Positions 8,192 through 17,031 are shown, numbered from the stretch's first letter. The stretch: 64,000 bases of DNA from Atlanticothrix silvestris CENA357 (GCF_016056295.1 NZ_JAECZB010000022.1:1-64000); one strand, 5' to 3'. The notes: generated from the sequence alone by a model not told the origin. Numbers and translations are program-made.

Positions 8192-9541
8192 ATGAGATCA
8201 ATCAATTTAGATACCCTAATAGCTGCTTTTGCAGGCATAGAGACCATTACAGATCCGCATCAAGTAGCAAAATTGTCCCAGGATTACCACACCTTTAGCC
8301 CAGTGCTAGTACCGAAACTAGAAGGAAAAGTTGGGGATATAGTGGTACGTCCTGCCAATGAACAAGAAGTTTTAAAAGTTGCAGCAATTTGCGCCAAATA
8401 TCGCGTGCCTATAACCGTGCGGGGTGCTGGTACTGGCAATTATGGGCAATGTGTACCCTTGTATGGTGGCGTAATTGTCGATATGACAAAAATGCAAGAG
8501 ATTCTTTGGGTGAAACCGGGAGTGGCGCGGCTCGAAGCAGGGGTGAAATTAGCAGCTTTGGATAAAAAAGCGCGAGATCTCGGCTGGGAAATGCGGATGA
8601 CTCCTTCAACGTACCGCACAGCAACAATTGGCGGTTTTATTGCTGGTGGTAGTGGGGGTATTGGTTCGATCCAATATGGATTATTAGGCGATCGCGGTAA
8701 TCTTTTAGCATTAAAAGTTGTAACTTTAGAAGATGAACCCCGTGTAATTGAGTTACGTGGCGATGATGTGCAAAAAGTCAACCATGCTTGGGGAATTAAT
8801 GGCATTATCACCGAAGTAGAAATCCCCTTAGGGCCTGCTTACCCTTGGGTAGAAGTCATTGTTACTTTTGATGATTTTATGACCGCCGCCAAGTTTGGAC
8901 AAGCCCTTGGCAATACTGATGGCATGATCAAAAAATTAATTACCATCTTTGCATCCCAGATTCCACAATACTTTCACGCCTTACATCAGTATCTTCCTGG
9001 AGGTACTCACCCAGCATTTTTAATGGTTGCTGAATCCAGCTTGGAATCATTACCAGGGTTAGTGCAGCAGTACGGCGGCCAAATTACCTATCAAAAGCCA
9101 GCATTTGAAGCAGGAAAAGGCGCAAATTTAGGAGAATTTACCTGGAATCACACTACTCTACACGCCCGGACTGTAGATACTTCTATTACTTACTTGCAAA
9201 GTATGTTTCCTGCTGATCCTCAGTTGCAACTAGTAGAGCATCTATATAATTACTTTGGTGATGAAGTAATGATGCATCTAGAATTTTTTCGAGTCAACGG
9301 GAAAGTAATTGCCGGTGCTTTACAACTAGTACGCTACACCACAGAAAAACGCCTCAACGAGATTATCGCTTACCACGAGCAGCAAGGTGTATTGATTGCC
9401 AATCCCCATACATATATTATTGAAGATGGTGGCAGAAAAGTAATTGACCCTGAGCAGTTAAAATTTAAAGAAATGGTTGATCCTTATGGATTGATGAATC
9501 CTGGTAAAAGTAAGGTTCTTCAATTCAAAATCAAAAATTAG
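8192..9541 (+). CDS. FAD-binding oxidoreductase (GlcD/PCMH type)
   Basis: This 449-residue flavoprotein belongs to the VAO/PCMH-fold FAD_binding_4 group. The FAD-binding core is visible at about residues 45-200: VVRPANEQEVLKVAAIC, VPITVRGAGTGNYGQ, GGVIVDMTKM, IGGFIAGGSGGIGS and IEVEIP-like strands. The C-terminal half lacks the usual [Fe-S] or cap cysteines, so it is a stand-alone dehydrogenase or oxidase of the glycolate/lactate oxidase-like class. It may act on a hydroxy acid, but the substrate is unknown. AAAGGATTAAGCT before the ATG gives a reasonable ribosome-binding site. No operon partner is evident. Confidence 0.85.
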   Translation: MRSINLDTLIAAFAGIETITDPHQVAKLSQDYHTFSPVLVPKLEGKVGDIVVRPANEQEVLKVAAICAKYRVPITVRGAGTGNYGQCVPLYGGVIVDMTKMQEILWVKPGVARLEAGVKLAALDKKARDLGWEMRMTPSTYRTATIGGFIAGGSGGIGSIQYGLLGDRGNLLALKVVTLEDEPRVIELRGDDVQKVNHAWGINGIITEVEIPLGPAYPWVEVIVTFDDFMTAAKFGQALGNTDGMIKKLITIFASQIPQYFHALHQYLPGGTHPAFLMVAESSLESLPGLVQQYGGQITYQKPAFEAGKGANLGEFTWNHTTLHARTVDTSITYLQSMFPADPQLQLVEHLYNYFGDEVMMHLEFFRVNGKVIAGALQLVRYTTEKRLNEIIAYHEQQGVLIANPHTYIIEDGGRKVIDPEQLKFKEMVDPYGLMNPGKSKVLQFKIKN

Positions 9542-9697
9542 GAAGCTACAGATGTAGACATTCATCTATTAGATGTTTATAATTTGTGCTTTGATTTCAA
9601 CAGCTGTGGGGAGAACCAAAAATCACGCCACTTCGACAGGAGTCGCTGCAACGGGTAAACCCCAGCGCACAAGTGGCTCCAACATCCAACATTGCTC

Positions 9698-10741
9698 ATG
9701 ATTGACATTGACGGTTCTTACGGTGAGGGAGGAGGACAGGTTCTCCGCAGTTCCCTAAGTCTAGCCGCCATTACAGGCGCACCCATACGTATTACCAGAA
9801 TTCGCGCTGGACGCAAAAAGCCAGGACTAGCAGCGCAACACTTAACAGCAGTTCGTGCTGCGGCAAGAATTTGTCATGCCCAACTACGTGGTGATGCTTT
9901 GGGTTCAATGATGTTGGAATTTATTCCTGGCAGTTCTGTACAAGCAGGAACTTATACCTTTGATGTGAGTGAAGCGCGACAAGGTGCTTCTGCTGGTGCT
10001 ATTACTTTGGTTTTACAAACAATTCTTTTGCCTTTGGCTTTGGCAGGTAATGATTCTCAAGTCACCCTCAGAGGTGGAACTCATGTCATCTTTAGTCCAA
10101 CAATGACATACATTGAGCAGGTCTATCTGTCGATGTTACAGCGAATGGGGGTAGAGGCCGAAGTTCAATTAGGTGCTTGGGGATGGTATCCCCAAGGAGG
10201 AGGAGAGGTCAAAATGCGGGTGAGTGGTAATAGGAAACTCGGCGGTATCAACTTGCTAGAACGCGGAGATTTACAGCAGGTGCGAGGATTAGCAGTAGCA
10301 ACAGAACTGCCTTCAAATATTCCCCAACGGATGGCGAGCCGTGCCGAAAATTTGTTACGGACAGCAGGCTTAAAAGCTGCTGTCCAGGCTTTGCGAGAAA
10401 AGGGTGTAGCACCAGGAGCAGGGATTTTTTTGACTGCTGAGTATCAGAACAGCTTAACTGGATTTGGTGGCTTTGGGCGTTTGCGCTTGACATCCGAAAA
10501 AGTGGCAGAAATAGCTTGCGAGCAATTGCTGAAGTTTCATCAAACCGGCGCACCAGTCGATGAACATTTAGCTGATCAGTTATTGTTACCTGCTGCTTTA
10601 GCTTCTCAGATGAGTCAATACAGAGTGGCTGAAGTAACTACGCACTTGATAACGAATGCAGCAGTAATTGAACAGTTTGGGCTAGCGCAGATTACAGTAG
10701 ATGAAAGGGAAAAAACGGTGGCAGTGATGCCTCTGAATTGA
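9698..10741 (+). CDS. rtcA: RNA 3'-terminal phosphate cyclase
   Basis: This enzyme converts RNA 3'-phosphates to 2',3'-cyclic phosphates using ATP, through an enzyme-AMP intermediate, and is part of RNA repair or end-processing. The 347-residue product has the signature N-terminus IDGSYGEGGGQVLRSSL, the RxGRKKPGLAAQHL block, GGTHVIFSPTMTY, and the C-terminal VDEHLADQLLLPAALA segment, whose His is the adenylation residue in known RtcA proteins. I took the ATG at 9698; a TTG two codons earlier is less likely. The ligase RtcB is not nearby. It is transcribed alone, about 150 bases after the FAD oxidoreductase. Confidence 0.95.
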   Translation: MIDIDGSYGEGGGQVLRSSLSLAAITGAPIRITRIRAGRKKPGLAAQHLTAVRAAARICHAQLRGDALGSMMLEFIPGSSVQAGTYTFDVSEARQGASAGAITLVLQTILLPLALAGNDSQVTLRGGTHVIFSPTMTYIEQVYLSMLQRMGVEAEVQLGAWGWYPQGGGEVKMRVSGNRKLGGINLLERGDLQQVRGLAVATELPSNIPQRMASRAENLLRTAGLKAAVQALREKGVAPGAGIFLTAEYQNSLTGFGGFGRLRLTSEKVAEIACEQLLKFHQTGAPVDEHLADQLLLPAALASQMSQYRVAEVTTHLITNAAVIEQFGLAQITVDEREKTVAVMPLN

Positions 10742-10999
10742 TATTTCAGGAAGCTCGACACAAATTATTTAGTGTAAATATATTGCTGAACTCTGAAATG
10801 CCTCTTCTGACGTACCGTAAAAAGTACTATTTCGCTAGTTTGTGATCTCGAAGCTGGAGGTTTTGGTATGGAAGCGGCTGATGTTTATAACAATGCATTT
10901 GTTGAATCTGCTTCCACTTGAGTCACAAAAGTAATGCCCACACCCCTTTCACACAAACTTATATTGTGCTAATGGGTAATGGGAGTATAAAACTTTGGT

Positions 11000-12025
11000 T
11001 TAAAATCGTGTCAAAATAGCTGACTCGCGATCGCATTTACTACCTTGACAAAATTCATCTACCCAAGAAGTTAAACTACGAGCATTAGTGCTAGTAGATA
11101 TATTCACTTTTTGGGGAACTTCTGATCGTTGCATGTTTATATGTTGACCGTTATTTTGCACCTCTTTAGCTAAGGTAAGTGTTGATAGGGCTTTGTGATT
11201 ACTGGGCAGATCATCTGCTAATGCTAATGATGGTAAAGTTTTAGCTTTGATGGGAACATCAGTAGTAATGGTCAGCGATGCTCCTGAAGCAAGTCGTCCA
11301 CAGGGTCGCACATGTTTACCATTTCTGGAAACCTCGGTGGTGATTATCAAGGATGTTCCTGAGGGAAGCCGTCCCAAAGGTGATAGTACAGTGTTAGCCA
11401 GTCGACGAGTGTCGCTCGTTCGCCCCTGGCGTTCTTGAGGGATAGAGTTTGTCACCAGATAGCGCACTGGTTCATTTTGTCGTAATAACCCAGAGGGTGA
11501 CTTGGCGAACTGTGGAGCCTTGACACCAGATTTTACAGCAACTGTAACTAATGGTACAGGTCTAGGTGGGTGAGCAACTTCTGTTGTAGCTATTAATGTT
11601 GGCACAGCCTGCTGCGTGTTGGGCAGTTCGACGGGTATTTTTTCCGAGTGTTGTATCTCAACAGGAGTGAGGGGTGTAAGCAATTCACCCTCAGAACATT
11701 TTTCCTGTGACAACTCACTTTCGGCGTGGTTTGTAACCAGAGAATCTTCTACTTTTAATAAACTTAACTCTTCATCAGGATTAAAATTAAGACCTAAAGC
11801 TGTGATTATCTCATCGGGATTGTTGTTTAAATCCAGAATAAAAGGCAGTATCTCTTCAAACTGTGGCTCTAAAACAGATAGAGTAGCCAAAATAAACCCA
11901 GACGATGGCCGTCTCAGTTGATCATACGTACCCCAAACTCGTATTTTGGCTAGCCAAGAACGATTTTGCTCGTAGTAACTCAGCCACTTCAGTTTCAAAG
12001 ATTGACGTAGCTGCTGAATATTCAT
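11000..12025 (-). CDS. DUF5331-like protein with repetitive C-terminal tail
   Basis: The first 90 residues match, by eye, the protein encoded between chlL and chlN in this window (57612-58367). Shared points are a basic helix with KWL and a following aromatic pair (WLSYYEQN versus WLQFFQVN), RRPSSGFILATLSVLEP versus KRPPSYLILGVVNALEP, a LMLPF/ILPF helix and LNFNPDEEL versus LHFDPDIAL. Both therefore belong to the DUF5331 family, whose function is not known to me. From about residue 100 the protein is a low-complexity linker, and residues about 215-290 hold an imperfect tandem repeat around GRLPSGTSLIITTEV and GRLASGASLTITTDV. I use the ATG at 12025, preceded by GCGAGG, over a TTG seven codons upstream. 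It is followed by no clear operon partner and lies 4 kb from the nif block. Confidence 0.75.
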   Translation of the reverse strand: MNIQQLRQSLKLKWLSYYEQNRSWLAKIRVWGTYDQLRRPSSGFILATLSVLEPQFEEILPFILDLNNNPDEIITALGLNFNPDEELSLLKVEDSLVTNHAESELSQEKCSEGELLTPLTPVEIQHSEKIPVELPNTQQAVPTLIATTEVAHPPRPVPLVTVAVKSGVKAPQFAKSPSGLLRQNEPVRYLVTNSIPQERQGRTSDTRRLANTVLSPLGRLPSGTSLIITTEVSRNGKHVRPCGRLASGASLTITTDVPIKAKTLPSLALADDLPSNHKALSTLTLAKEVQNNGQHINMQRSEVPQKVNISTSTNARSLTSWVDEFCQGSKCDRESAILTRF

Positions 12026-12206
12026 TTGATGCCTCGCTTCAATCAACGATAGTGCAAACCTGTTTAATTAGTTTTATCTCTAGTAGTTCGCCAAGGGAAC
12101 TTGGCTGGGTTAATGGTAGAAAATTTAGTTCTTTTCTCCCCATGCTCCTCTGCTTCCCCTGCCTCCCCTACCTGCCCTCACCCGTCATTTTCGGGTTGAC
12201 AGATTA

Positions 12207-12533
12207 CTAGGGATGAAACCGATAATAAAGCATCTGTTTGACCCTTTGGCCACCTAATAGATGTTGTTCTACCACTAGAGGTACTTCTTGCGGTCGAACG
12301 CCACTATACCAGACCATATCGGGTAACACTAAAACCATTGGGCCATTACCACATTGTCCCAAACAGCCACTAGCTGTTATTGCTATTTCAGGGACTGATA
12401 ACTCTACAAAAGCTGCTAACACCTTTACTGCACCTTGCTTTTTACAGGTGCGATTTTGGCACACACGCACGCATTTAGAAGAAGAAATTTGGTCTGTTTG
12501 GGGAAAGTTTGATGATTGAATAATATGAGTCAT
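12207..12533 (-). CDS. thioredoxin-like [2Fe-2S] ferredoxin
   Basis: This 108-residue protein has the thioredoxin-like ferredoxin cysteine pattern: CQNRTC (Cys25, Cys30) and GCLGQCGNGP (Cys57, Cys61). That is the C-x4-C ... C-x3-C arrangement that holds a [2Fe-2S] cluster in this family. Such proteins are found as electron carriers near nitrogenase and hydrogenase genes and as C-terminal domains of NuoE and HoxE. It lies between the DUF5331-like gene and cysteine synthase, all on the minus strand, and close to the nif block. A second protein with the same cluster type is encoded at 19800. The electron partner is unknown. Confidence 0.85.
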   Translation of the reverse strand: MTHIIQSSNFPQTDQISSSKCVRVCQNRTCKKQGAVKVLAAFVELSVPEIAITASGCLGQCGNGPMVLVLPDMVWYSGVRPQEVPLVVEQHLLGGQRVKQMLYYRFHP

Positions 12534-12865
12534 TTTTTAGGTGAACTGGTAGATACACAAAATACTTAGAGGAAAGCATTGGGCATTGGGCATGGGAAAT
12601 AGGTTATTATCCCTGTTCTGTCACTCTCGGAAAACAATAATCGAAGCAATATTCTGAAACTTTGATTGAGCCAAGCTTTGAGGCTTTATTTTCTAACAGT
12701 AACTAAAATTTATAGCCAAAACTTAGAAATTAAAGCCTCGAAAGGCTTTCAGCGATTGGGTTCTCCCAAAGTGATAAAAGAGGGTTATTCTCTTCCCCTG
12801 CTTCCTCTGCTCCTCGGTCACTGAGCTTAGCCGAAGTGCTGCTCCTCTGCTTCCTATGTTCTTAA
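12534..12865. other. intergenic region with a 76-bp imperfect inverted repeat
   Basis: No gene is supported here. Bases 12673-12695 (AAGCTTTGAGGCTTTATTTT and three more) are complementary, with one bulge and a few mismatches, to 12723-12748. This gives a long imperfect hairpin with a 27-base spacer, which looks like a small non-autonomous element or a degenerate terminator for cysK reading leftward. A short ATTGGGC heptad run lies at 12578-12593. Confidence 0.45.
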
Positions 12866-13840
12866 CTAATCTACTGAAAGTCCTTTTGAAGCTAGCCATT
12901 CACGGTTAAATATCCGTGACTGATACCGGGAACCACTATCACATAAGATAGTGACGATAGTATGTCCTGGGCCTAATTGCTTTGCTAAGGCAACAGCTGC
13001 TCCAACGTTAATACCCGTTGAGCCACCCATTAACAGCCCGTCTTTTCGCAGGAGTTGGTAAACAACTCGCAAAGCTTCTGTGTCATCTATTTGAATGGCA
13101 TCATCAGCGGGTGCGCCTTCCATATTGGTTGTGACGCGACTGTTACCAATGCCTTCGGTGATGGAATTGCCTTCCATTTTGATTTCACCTGTTTTGACAT
13201 AGCTGTAAAGACCACTACCCAACGGATCGGCAACAACGCATTTGATTGCTGGATTTTGTTCTTTTAGGAACAACCCCACGCCAGCAAAAGTACCACCAGT
13301 ACCAGTTGCAGCTGTCCATGCGTCAATTTTACCATCTGTTTGTGCCCAAATTTCTGGCCCTGTCGTTTCGTAGTGGGCGCGGCGGTTGGCTAAATTATCA
13401 AATTGATTGGCCCAAATTGCGTTCTCCATCTCGCCAGCTATTCTGCCAGATAGTTTGACGTAGTTGTTTGGGTCTTTGTAGGGTACAGCAGGGACGGGAC
13501 GAACTTCTGCTCCTAGTGTCGTCAGTGCGTCTATTTTTTCTTGTGACTGGGTATCGGGAATTATAATTAGGCATTTGTAGCCTTTAGCATTACAAATATG
13601 CGCCAGGCCAATGCCAGTATTACCAGCAGTTCCTTCTACAACAGTACCACCGGGTTTGAGTAAACCTTTTTGTTCTGCGTCTTCAATAATGTAAAGTGCA
13701 GCGCGGTCTTTGACAGAACCCCCAGGATTGAGAAATTCTGCTTTTCCAAGGATTTCGCAACCTGTTTCTTTACTAAAGCTGTTTAAGCGAATTAGCGGTG
13801 TGTTGCCAATGGTGCTGATAAATCCATCTTTGATATCCAT
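12866..13840 (-). CDS. cysK: cysteine synthase (O-acetylserine sulfhydrylase), PLP-dependent
   Basis: This enzyme makes cysteine from O-acetylserine and sulfide with pyridoxal phosphate. The 324-residue protein starts in register with the family (IGNTPLIRLN). It has the PLP lysine in NPGGSVKDRAA (Lys44), the substrate loop EGTAGNTGIGLA, the phosphate-binding glycine loop TGTGGTFAGVG and a C-terminal DSGSRYQSR block. GTAGNTG in place of the commoner GTSGNTG marks a subgroup that includes cysteine-lyase-like and CysK2 forms, so the donor could differ. The O-acetylserine producer NifP is encoded 2.3 kb away on the opposite strand, so the pair could supply cysteine for Fe-S cluster assembly. Confidence 0.9.
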   Translation of the reverse strand: MDIKDGFISTIGNTPLIRLNSFSKETGCEILGKAEFLNPGGSVKDRAALYIIEDAEQKGLLKPGGTVVEGTAGNTGIGLAHICNAKGYKCLIIIPDTQSQEKIDALTTLGAEVRPVPAVPYKDPNNYVKLSGRIAGEMENAIWANQFDNLANRRAHYETTGPEIWAQTDGKIDAWTAATGTGGTFAGVGLFLKEQNPAIKCVVADPLGSGLYSYVKTGEIKMEGNSITEGIGNSRVTTNMEGAPADDAIQIDDTEALRVVYQLLRKDGLLMGGSTGINVGAAVALAKQLGPGHTIVTILCDSGSRYQSRIFNREWLASKGLSVD

Positions 13841-14284
13841 TTTGAATGTACCTGAGTTCTTGTCTATAAAAATTTTGGCTTATAAGGGTGGCAGGTTTTA
13901 CAGATGTTTCACTTAAAATGCCAATATGCGATCGCCTATTTCTATCTTAAATGTCGCAAGCAGACTGGGACACTGTAGAGTCCGAGATCTCTGCTTGGCG
14001 CATGGAATCCTATTGGCTTGAGTAGGACGAATGTATTCTTTTTGACAACAAGCAACCTCATGAAGTGTCTGTTTTTTCAGGCTGAAGGTGGAGTATTTGC
14101 AAGGAAAGAAGATTAAATTTAGGGTAGCAAGAGATAGCAAAATTGGTTGTTTTGCCAGATAAAAACGCAATTGGTGAGATAATCCCAAGAGGATATCCTA
14201 AAGTGATGCTTACATAAATCTTTTGAGTGAATTAAAGCTTTAGATGTCTATAACAGTACTTTAATTATATTTAGGATAACGCTT
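13841..14284. other. divergent intergenic region, cysK / methyltransferase relic
   Basis: This 444-bp region lies between genes that diverge from it. Apart from one GCGATCGC site near 13929 I see no repeat, RNA or strong promoter match. A 91-codon open frame on the minus strand (13913-14188) has no family resemblance and is not called. Confidence 0.4.
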
Positions 14285-15012
14285 GTGACTTCCCCTACTG
14301 AGCTAGAACTAAAAATGTATGAAGCCTATGATGCAGGCTATCAAATCTTTCTGGAAAACTGGCAGGTAAATCGCCAAGTTGCTCTCGATTTGATCCAAAA
14401 ATACCTGAAGCCACATCCTCCACAAGTAGCAGTGTTAAGTGTAGGGGCTGGGCCGGGTGAGTTTGATGTGCAGGTAATACGTACTCTGAAGCAACAGCTA
14501 CCCAAAGAATTAACACTTCGTTACGTAGCTGTTGAACCGAATCATTTACATCGACAGCGTTACGAACAAAAAATCAACGTTCCAGAGTTTGCCGATGTTA
14601 AATTAAAGATTTATCCAGAAAAAATAGAAGAGTTTCAGACAGATGAAAAGTTCGATATTATTCACTTTACCCACTCAATGTATCACATGCCCGATCATGA
14701 GAAGCGGCAATGCTACAAATGGAAAAAATGCAGACAATTGTTGAAGAACTTGGATTGTCGTATGAATTAGTAAATTATCCAGAATATATGGATGTCAGGC
14801 TTTGCTTTGAAGAGAATTCTCATGGGGGGAAAGCGTTAATGGATTTCTTCTGTCAGGCTGACTCGAATTTACTTTCTCGTGAACAGCGTGAAGAAATTTT
14901 ATATCTGTTAGCGTCTAAGGTAACTCAACAAGACGGACGTAAACTGGTACCTATCCCTGCTGCAACAATGATGATTCCTAAACAAATCATCAATGATAAA
15001 TATTATACTTAA
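14285..15012 (+). pseudogene. broken SAM-dependent methyltransferase (histamine N-methyltransferase-like)
   Basis: The 5' part (GTG at 14285) encodes a class I methyltransferase N-terminus with the SAM loop VLSVGAGPGEFD, the acidic ribose-binding strand YVAVEPN and FDIIHFTHSMYHMPDHEKR. At about 14705 the frame breaks. The C-terminal part of the same family continues in a different frame from 14710 (TIVEELGLSYELVNYPEYMD, then NLLSREQREEILYLLA). Between the two, the segment that normally carries the KPGG-type strand and surrounding helices, roughly 50 residues, is missing. A deletion plus frame change therefore inactivated the gene. The flanking halves are still well conserved, so the event looks recent. 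Confidence 0.75.
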
Positions 15013-15089
15013 TTGCTACATTCTCACATTGAAAAATCCACTAAGTGCGATCACATTACTAATTTTGATTATTGGATTGGTCAAAAATA

Positions 15090-15128
15090 ATAGCGCTAAC
15101 CTCATAATCAGGTTAGCGCTATATTTTT
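15090..15128. terminator. intrinsic terminator, probably bidirectional
   Basis: A perfect 13-bp stem (15090-15102 with 15110-15122) with a seven-base loop is followed by a T run on the plus side and has an A-rich flank on the other. It lies between the plus-strand methyltransferase relic and the minus-strand GlsB gene, so it can serve both. Confidence 0.8.
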
Positions 15129-15204
15129 AATTTAATTCAGGGATAAATAATAGTTAATGAGTTCCCTGAAGTTTACTCTTAATTAACTACAACTTATTAA
15201 CTTT

Positions 15205-15477
15205 TTACACAGCACTACTACGAGTAATCAAATTCCACAAGAACACAGCAATAATTGCCCCAATAACTGCCACTATAATACCAGGAATACTGAGGCTTGT
15301 AGCAGCTAATGCAAATCTTCCTGTACTTAAGAGTACGCCCAAACTACCACCTACGAAAGCCCCAATCATTCCTAATATAATTGTTCCAAGAATTCCACCA
15401 CCTTGATGACCAGGGTAGATAGCCTTAGCAATAGCACCAGCGATTAGACCTAAAACAATCCAAGCAAGAATGTTCAT
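15205..15477 (-). CDS. GlsB/YeaQ/YmgE family membrane protein
   Basis: This 90-residue, very hydrophobic, glycine-rich protein has three predicted membrane helices: ILAWIVLGLIAGAIAKAI, GTIILGMIGAFVGGSLGVLL and IIVAVIGAIIAVFLWNLI. The cytoplasmic YPGHQGGG loop between the first two is typical of the transglycosylase-associated / GlsB-YeaQ family. Members are induced by stress in various bacteria, but their biochemical role is unknown. It is a single-gene unit facing the bidirectional terminator at 15090. Its promoter should lie in the 630-bp region shared with nifP. Confidence 0.88.
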   Translation of the reverse strand: MNILAWIVLGLIAGAIAKAIYPGHQGGGILGTIILGMIGAFVGGSLGVLLSTGRFALAATSLSIPGIIVAVIGAIIAVFLWNLITRSSAV

Positions 15478-15740
15478 TTTTATTAGTTGAATAAACGTTT
15501 TTAACTATGGTTAATATTATTAATAGGTCTATGGGCATTACATCTATCATCAGAATTAACTATGGTTGACCTAAAGATATACTTGTCACCAAACTAGGGC
15601 TTTCAAGTAGAAATGTTACATGGGTTAGCGATTTTTAGCTCCCCTCCAGTATCAACAAATAAGACGCTGTGAAAAGTAACTTATATCGAAGTGTTCTGTC
15701 TGTGATCGTCGTATTGAACAACCCAATATCTGCATGAAAC

Positions 15741-15754
15741 GTATACAGACATAC
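15741..15754 (+). promoter_or_regulatory. candidate NtcA-binding site GTA-N8-TAC
   Basis: The bases GTATACAGACATAC fit the NtcA consensus GTA-N8-TAC exactly. NtcA is the global nitrogen regulator of cyanobacteria. An AT-rich -10-like TAAAAT lies at 15773-15778, 18 bases beyond, slightly closer than the 22-23 bases usual for activated promoters. The site is 435 bp before the nifP start and 264 bp from the divergent GlsB start, so the target is uncertain. A match this short can occur by chance. Confidence 0.35.
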
Positions 15755-15880
15755 AGACAACAAACCCTAAAATAAAATAAAGAAACCTGTTTTTTACTTG
15801 CAAAATCATAAAATAGTAATCGTAGCTGAAGATACAGATATTTAGTTGGTTATCTCTTCTACTGCATATTTGTAAACAGC

Positions 15881-16080
15881 TGAGTACAACTTAATATATC
15901 TTAAAATCCCTTGCTTAAATCGCTACAAGTCCTACAGGTAGGGTAATTCAGAGTGAGTACAGAAATTCTTAACCCCTGACCCTAAAAATACTAGTACCCC
16001 TATCATGAAACGCTAGCACCCCTACCCCAAGATGAATTTTAAATTTCCCTTAAATCAGGGTTTGAGGTGTGTGAGTACAA
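15881..16080 (+). promoter_or_regulatory. three copies of TGAGTACA upstream of nifP
   Basis: TGAGTACA occurs at 15881-15888, 15954-15961 and 16072-16079, all in the same orientation, and the last two are followed by A-rich bases. An eight-base word three times in 200 bp is far above chance. Genes of the nif regulon, including nifB and nifP, are known to carry a conserved upstream element recognised by the activator CnfR in cyanobacteria. I infer, without being able to compare sequences, that these motifs are part of such an element. CCCCTGACCCTAAAAATACTA-type C-rich and A-rich blocks follow the second copy. Confidence 0.5.
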
Positions 16081-16188
16081 CCTTAATCAATCCAATAAAT
16101 CCAATCGACATTGGATGTACTGTCCAGTTGGGAGCCACCTGATATAAGCAGAAAAATAACACATGGCTCTTTCAACCAGACACTACCG

Positions 16189-16935
16189 ATGCAACAGTCC
16201 TTAAAAAGTATCAAAAATTCCCAAACTATAATCACGGCGGATTCTCCAAATACATCCCTGCTGAAAAAATTATTCTCTGGCAATATTTTTGAGCCATTAT
16301 TGAGTGATTTTCAGATTATCTTTGAACGCGACCCAGCCGCCCGTAATTGGCTAGAAGTGGTGTTTTGCTACCCTGGACTGCACGCATTATGTTTGCATCG
16401 TATCGCCCATTGGTTACATTGTCGGGGGGTGAGTTTGATCCCGCGTCTGATTTCTCATTGGGGTCGGTTTCTGACAGGGATTGAAATTCATCCGGGTGCA
16501 GAGATTGGTAAAGGCGTGTTTATCGACCATGGTATGGGTGTTGTGATTGGTGAAACTGCGATCGTGGGGGACTTTACACTGATTTATCAGGGCGTTACTC
16601 TTGGCGGTACTGGTAAAGATAGTGGTAAGCGTCACCCTACCTTGGGTAAGAACGTTGTGGTGGGTGCGGGTGCGAAAGTTTTAGGAAATCTGCAAATAGG
16701 CGATCGCGTCCGTATTGGTGCAGGTTCAATAGTTCTGCGCGATGTTCCGACAGATTCTACTGTTGTGGGCGTTCCCGGTCGAATTATCTCTCGCCAAGAT
16801 AGTGCAAACCTTTGTCCCCTAGAACACGGAAAACTCCCTGATCTCGAAGCAACTGTGATTCGTTCTTTGCTTTCGCGCGTTGAGCAGCTTGAACAAAAAC
16901 TCAACATTCAAGAGTCAATAACCAAGACTCACTAA
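16189..16935 (+). CDS. nifP: serine O-acetyltransferase, nif-associated (NifP/CysE)
   Basis: This enzyme acetylates serine with acetyl-CoA to give O-acetylserine, the cysteine precursor needed in quantity for nitrogenase Fe-S clusters. The 248-residue product has an N-terminal helical region containing the SAT trimer/hexamer motif [19 protein letters not shown]. From about residue 110 it has left-handed beta-helix hexapeptide repeats with the catalytic His segment [14 protein letters not shown] and TLGGTGK. It ends VGVPGRII plus a helical tail. I prefer the ATG at 16189; the longer frame would begin at a TTG at 16111 with no similarity before the ATG. Placement at the head of the nifV-nifZ-nifT block supports the nif-specific assignment. 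Confidence 0.9.
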   Translation: MQQSLKSIKNSQTIITADSPNTSLLKKLFSGNIFEPLLSDFQIIFERDPAARNWLEVVFCYPGLHALCLHRIAHWLHCRGVSLIPRLISHWGRFLTGIEIHPGAEIGKGVFIDHGMGVVIGETAIVGDFTLIYQGVTLGGTGKDSGKRHPTLGKNVVVGAGAKVLGNLQIGDRVRIGAGSIVLRDVPTDSTVVGVPGRIISRQDSANLCPLEHGKLPDLEATVIRSLLSRVEQLEQKLNIQESITKTH

Positions 16936-16939
16936 TACC

Positions 16940-16964
16940 AATTCGTAATTCGTAATTCGTAATT
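16940..16964 (+). repeat. heptanucleotide repeat AATTCGT x 3.6
   Basis: Three perfect AATTCGT units and a partial fourth lie immediately after the nifP stop codon. The unit is nearly the same as that at 3855 and is the reverse complement of the ACGAATT array at 48841. Confidence 0.85.
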
Positions 16965-17031
16965 AAGAAAGCCAGTTCTAGCCTGGATTTCAGAATTTGA
17001 ATGTGTTGGATTTTAGAGAATTGGTATAACC

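Noticed and set aside
11247-11438. 63-codon plus-strand frame
   Set aside because: It is the reverse-strand shadow of the DUF5331-like gene's repeat region.
16111-16188. Upstream extension of nifP to a TTG start
   Set aside because: The extra 26 residues have no similarity to the family and would start only 31 bases after a TGAGTACA motif; the ATG at 16189 fits better.
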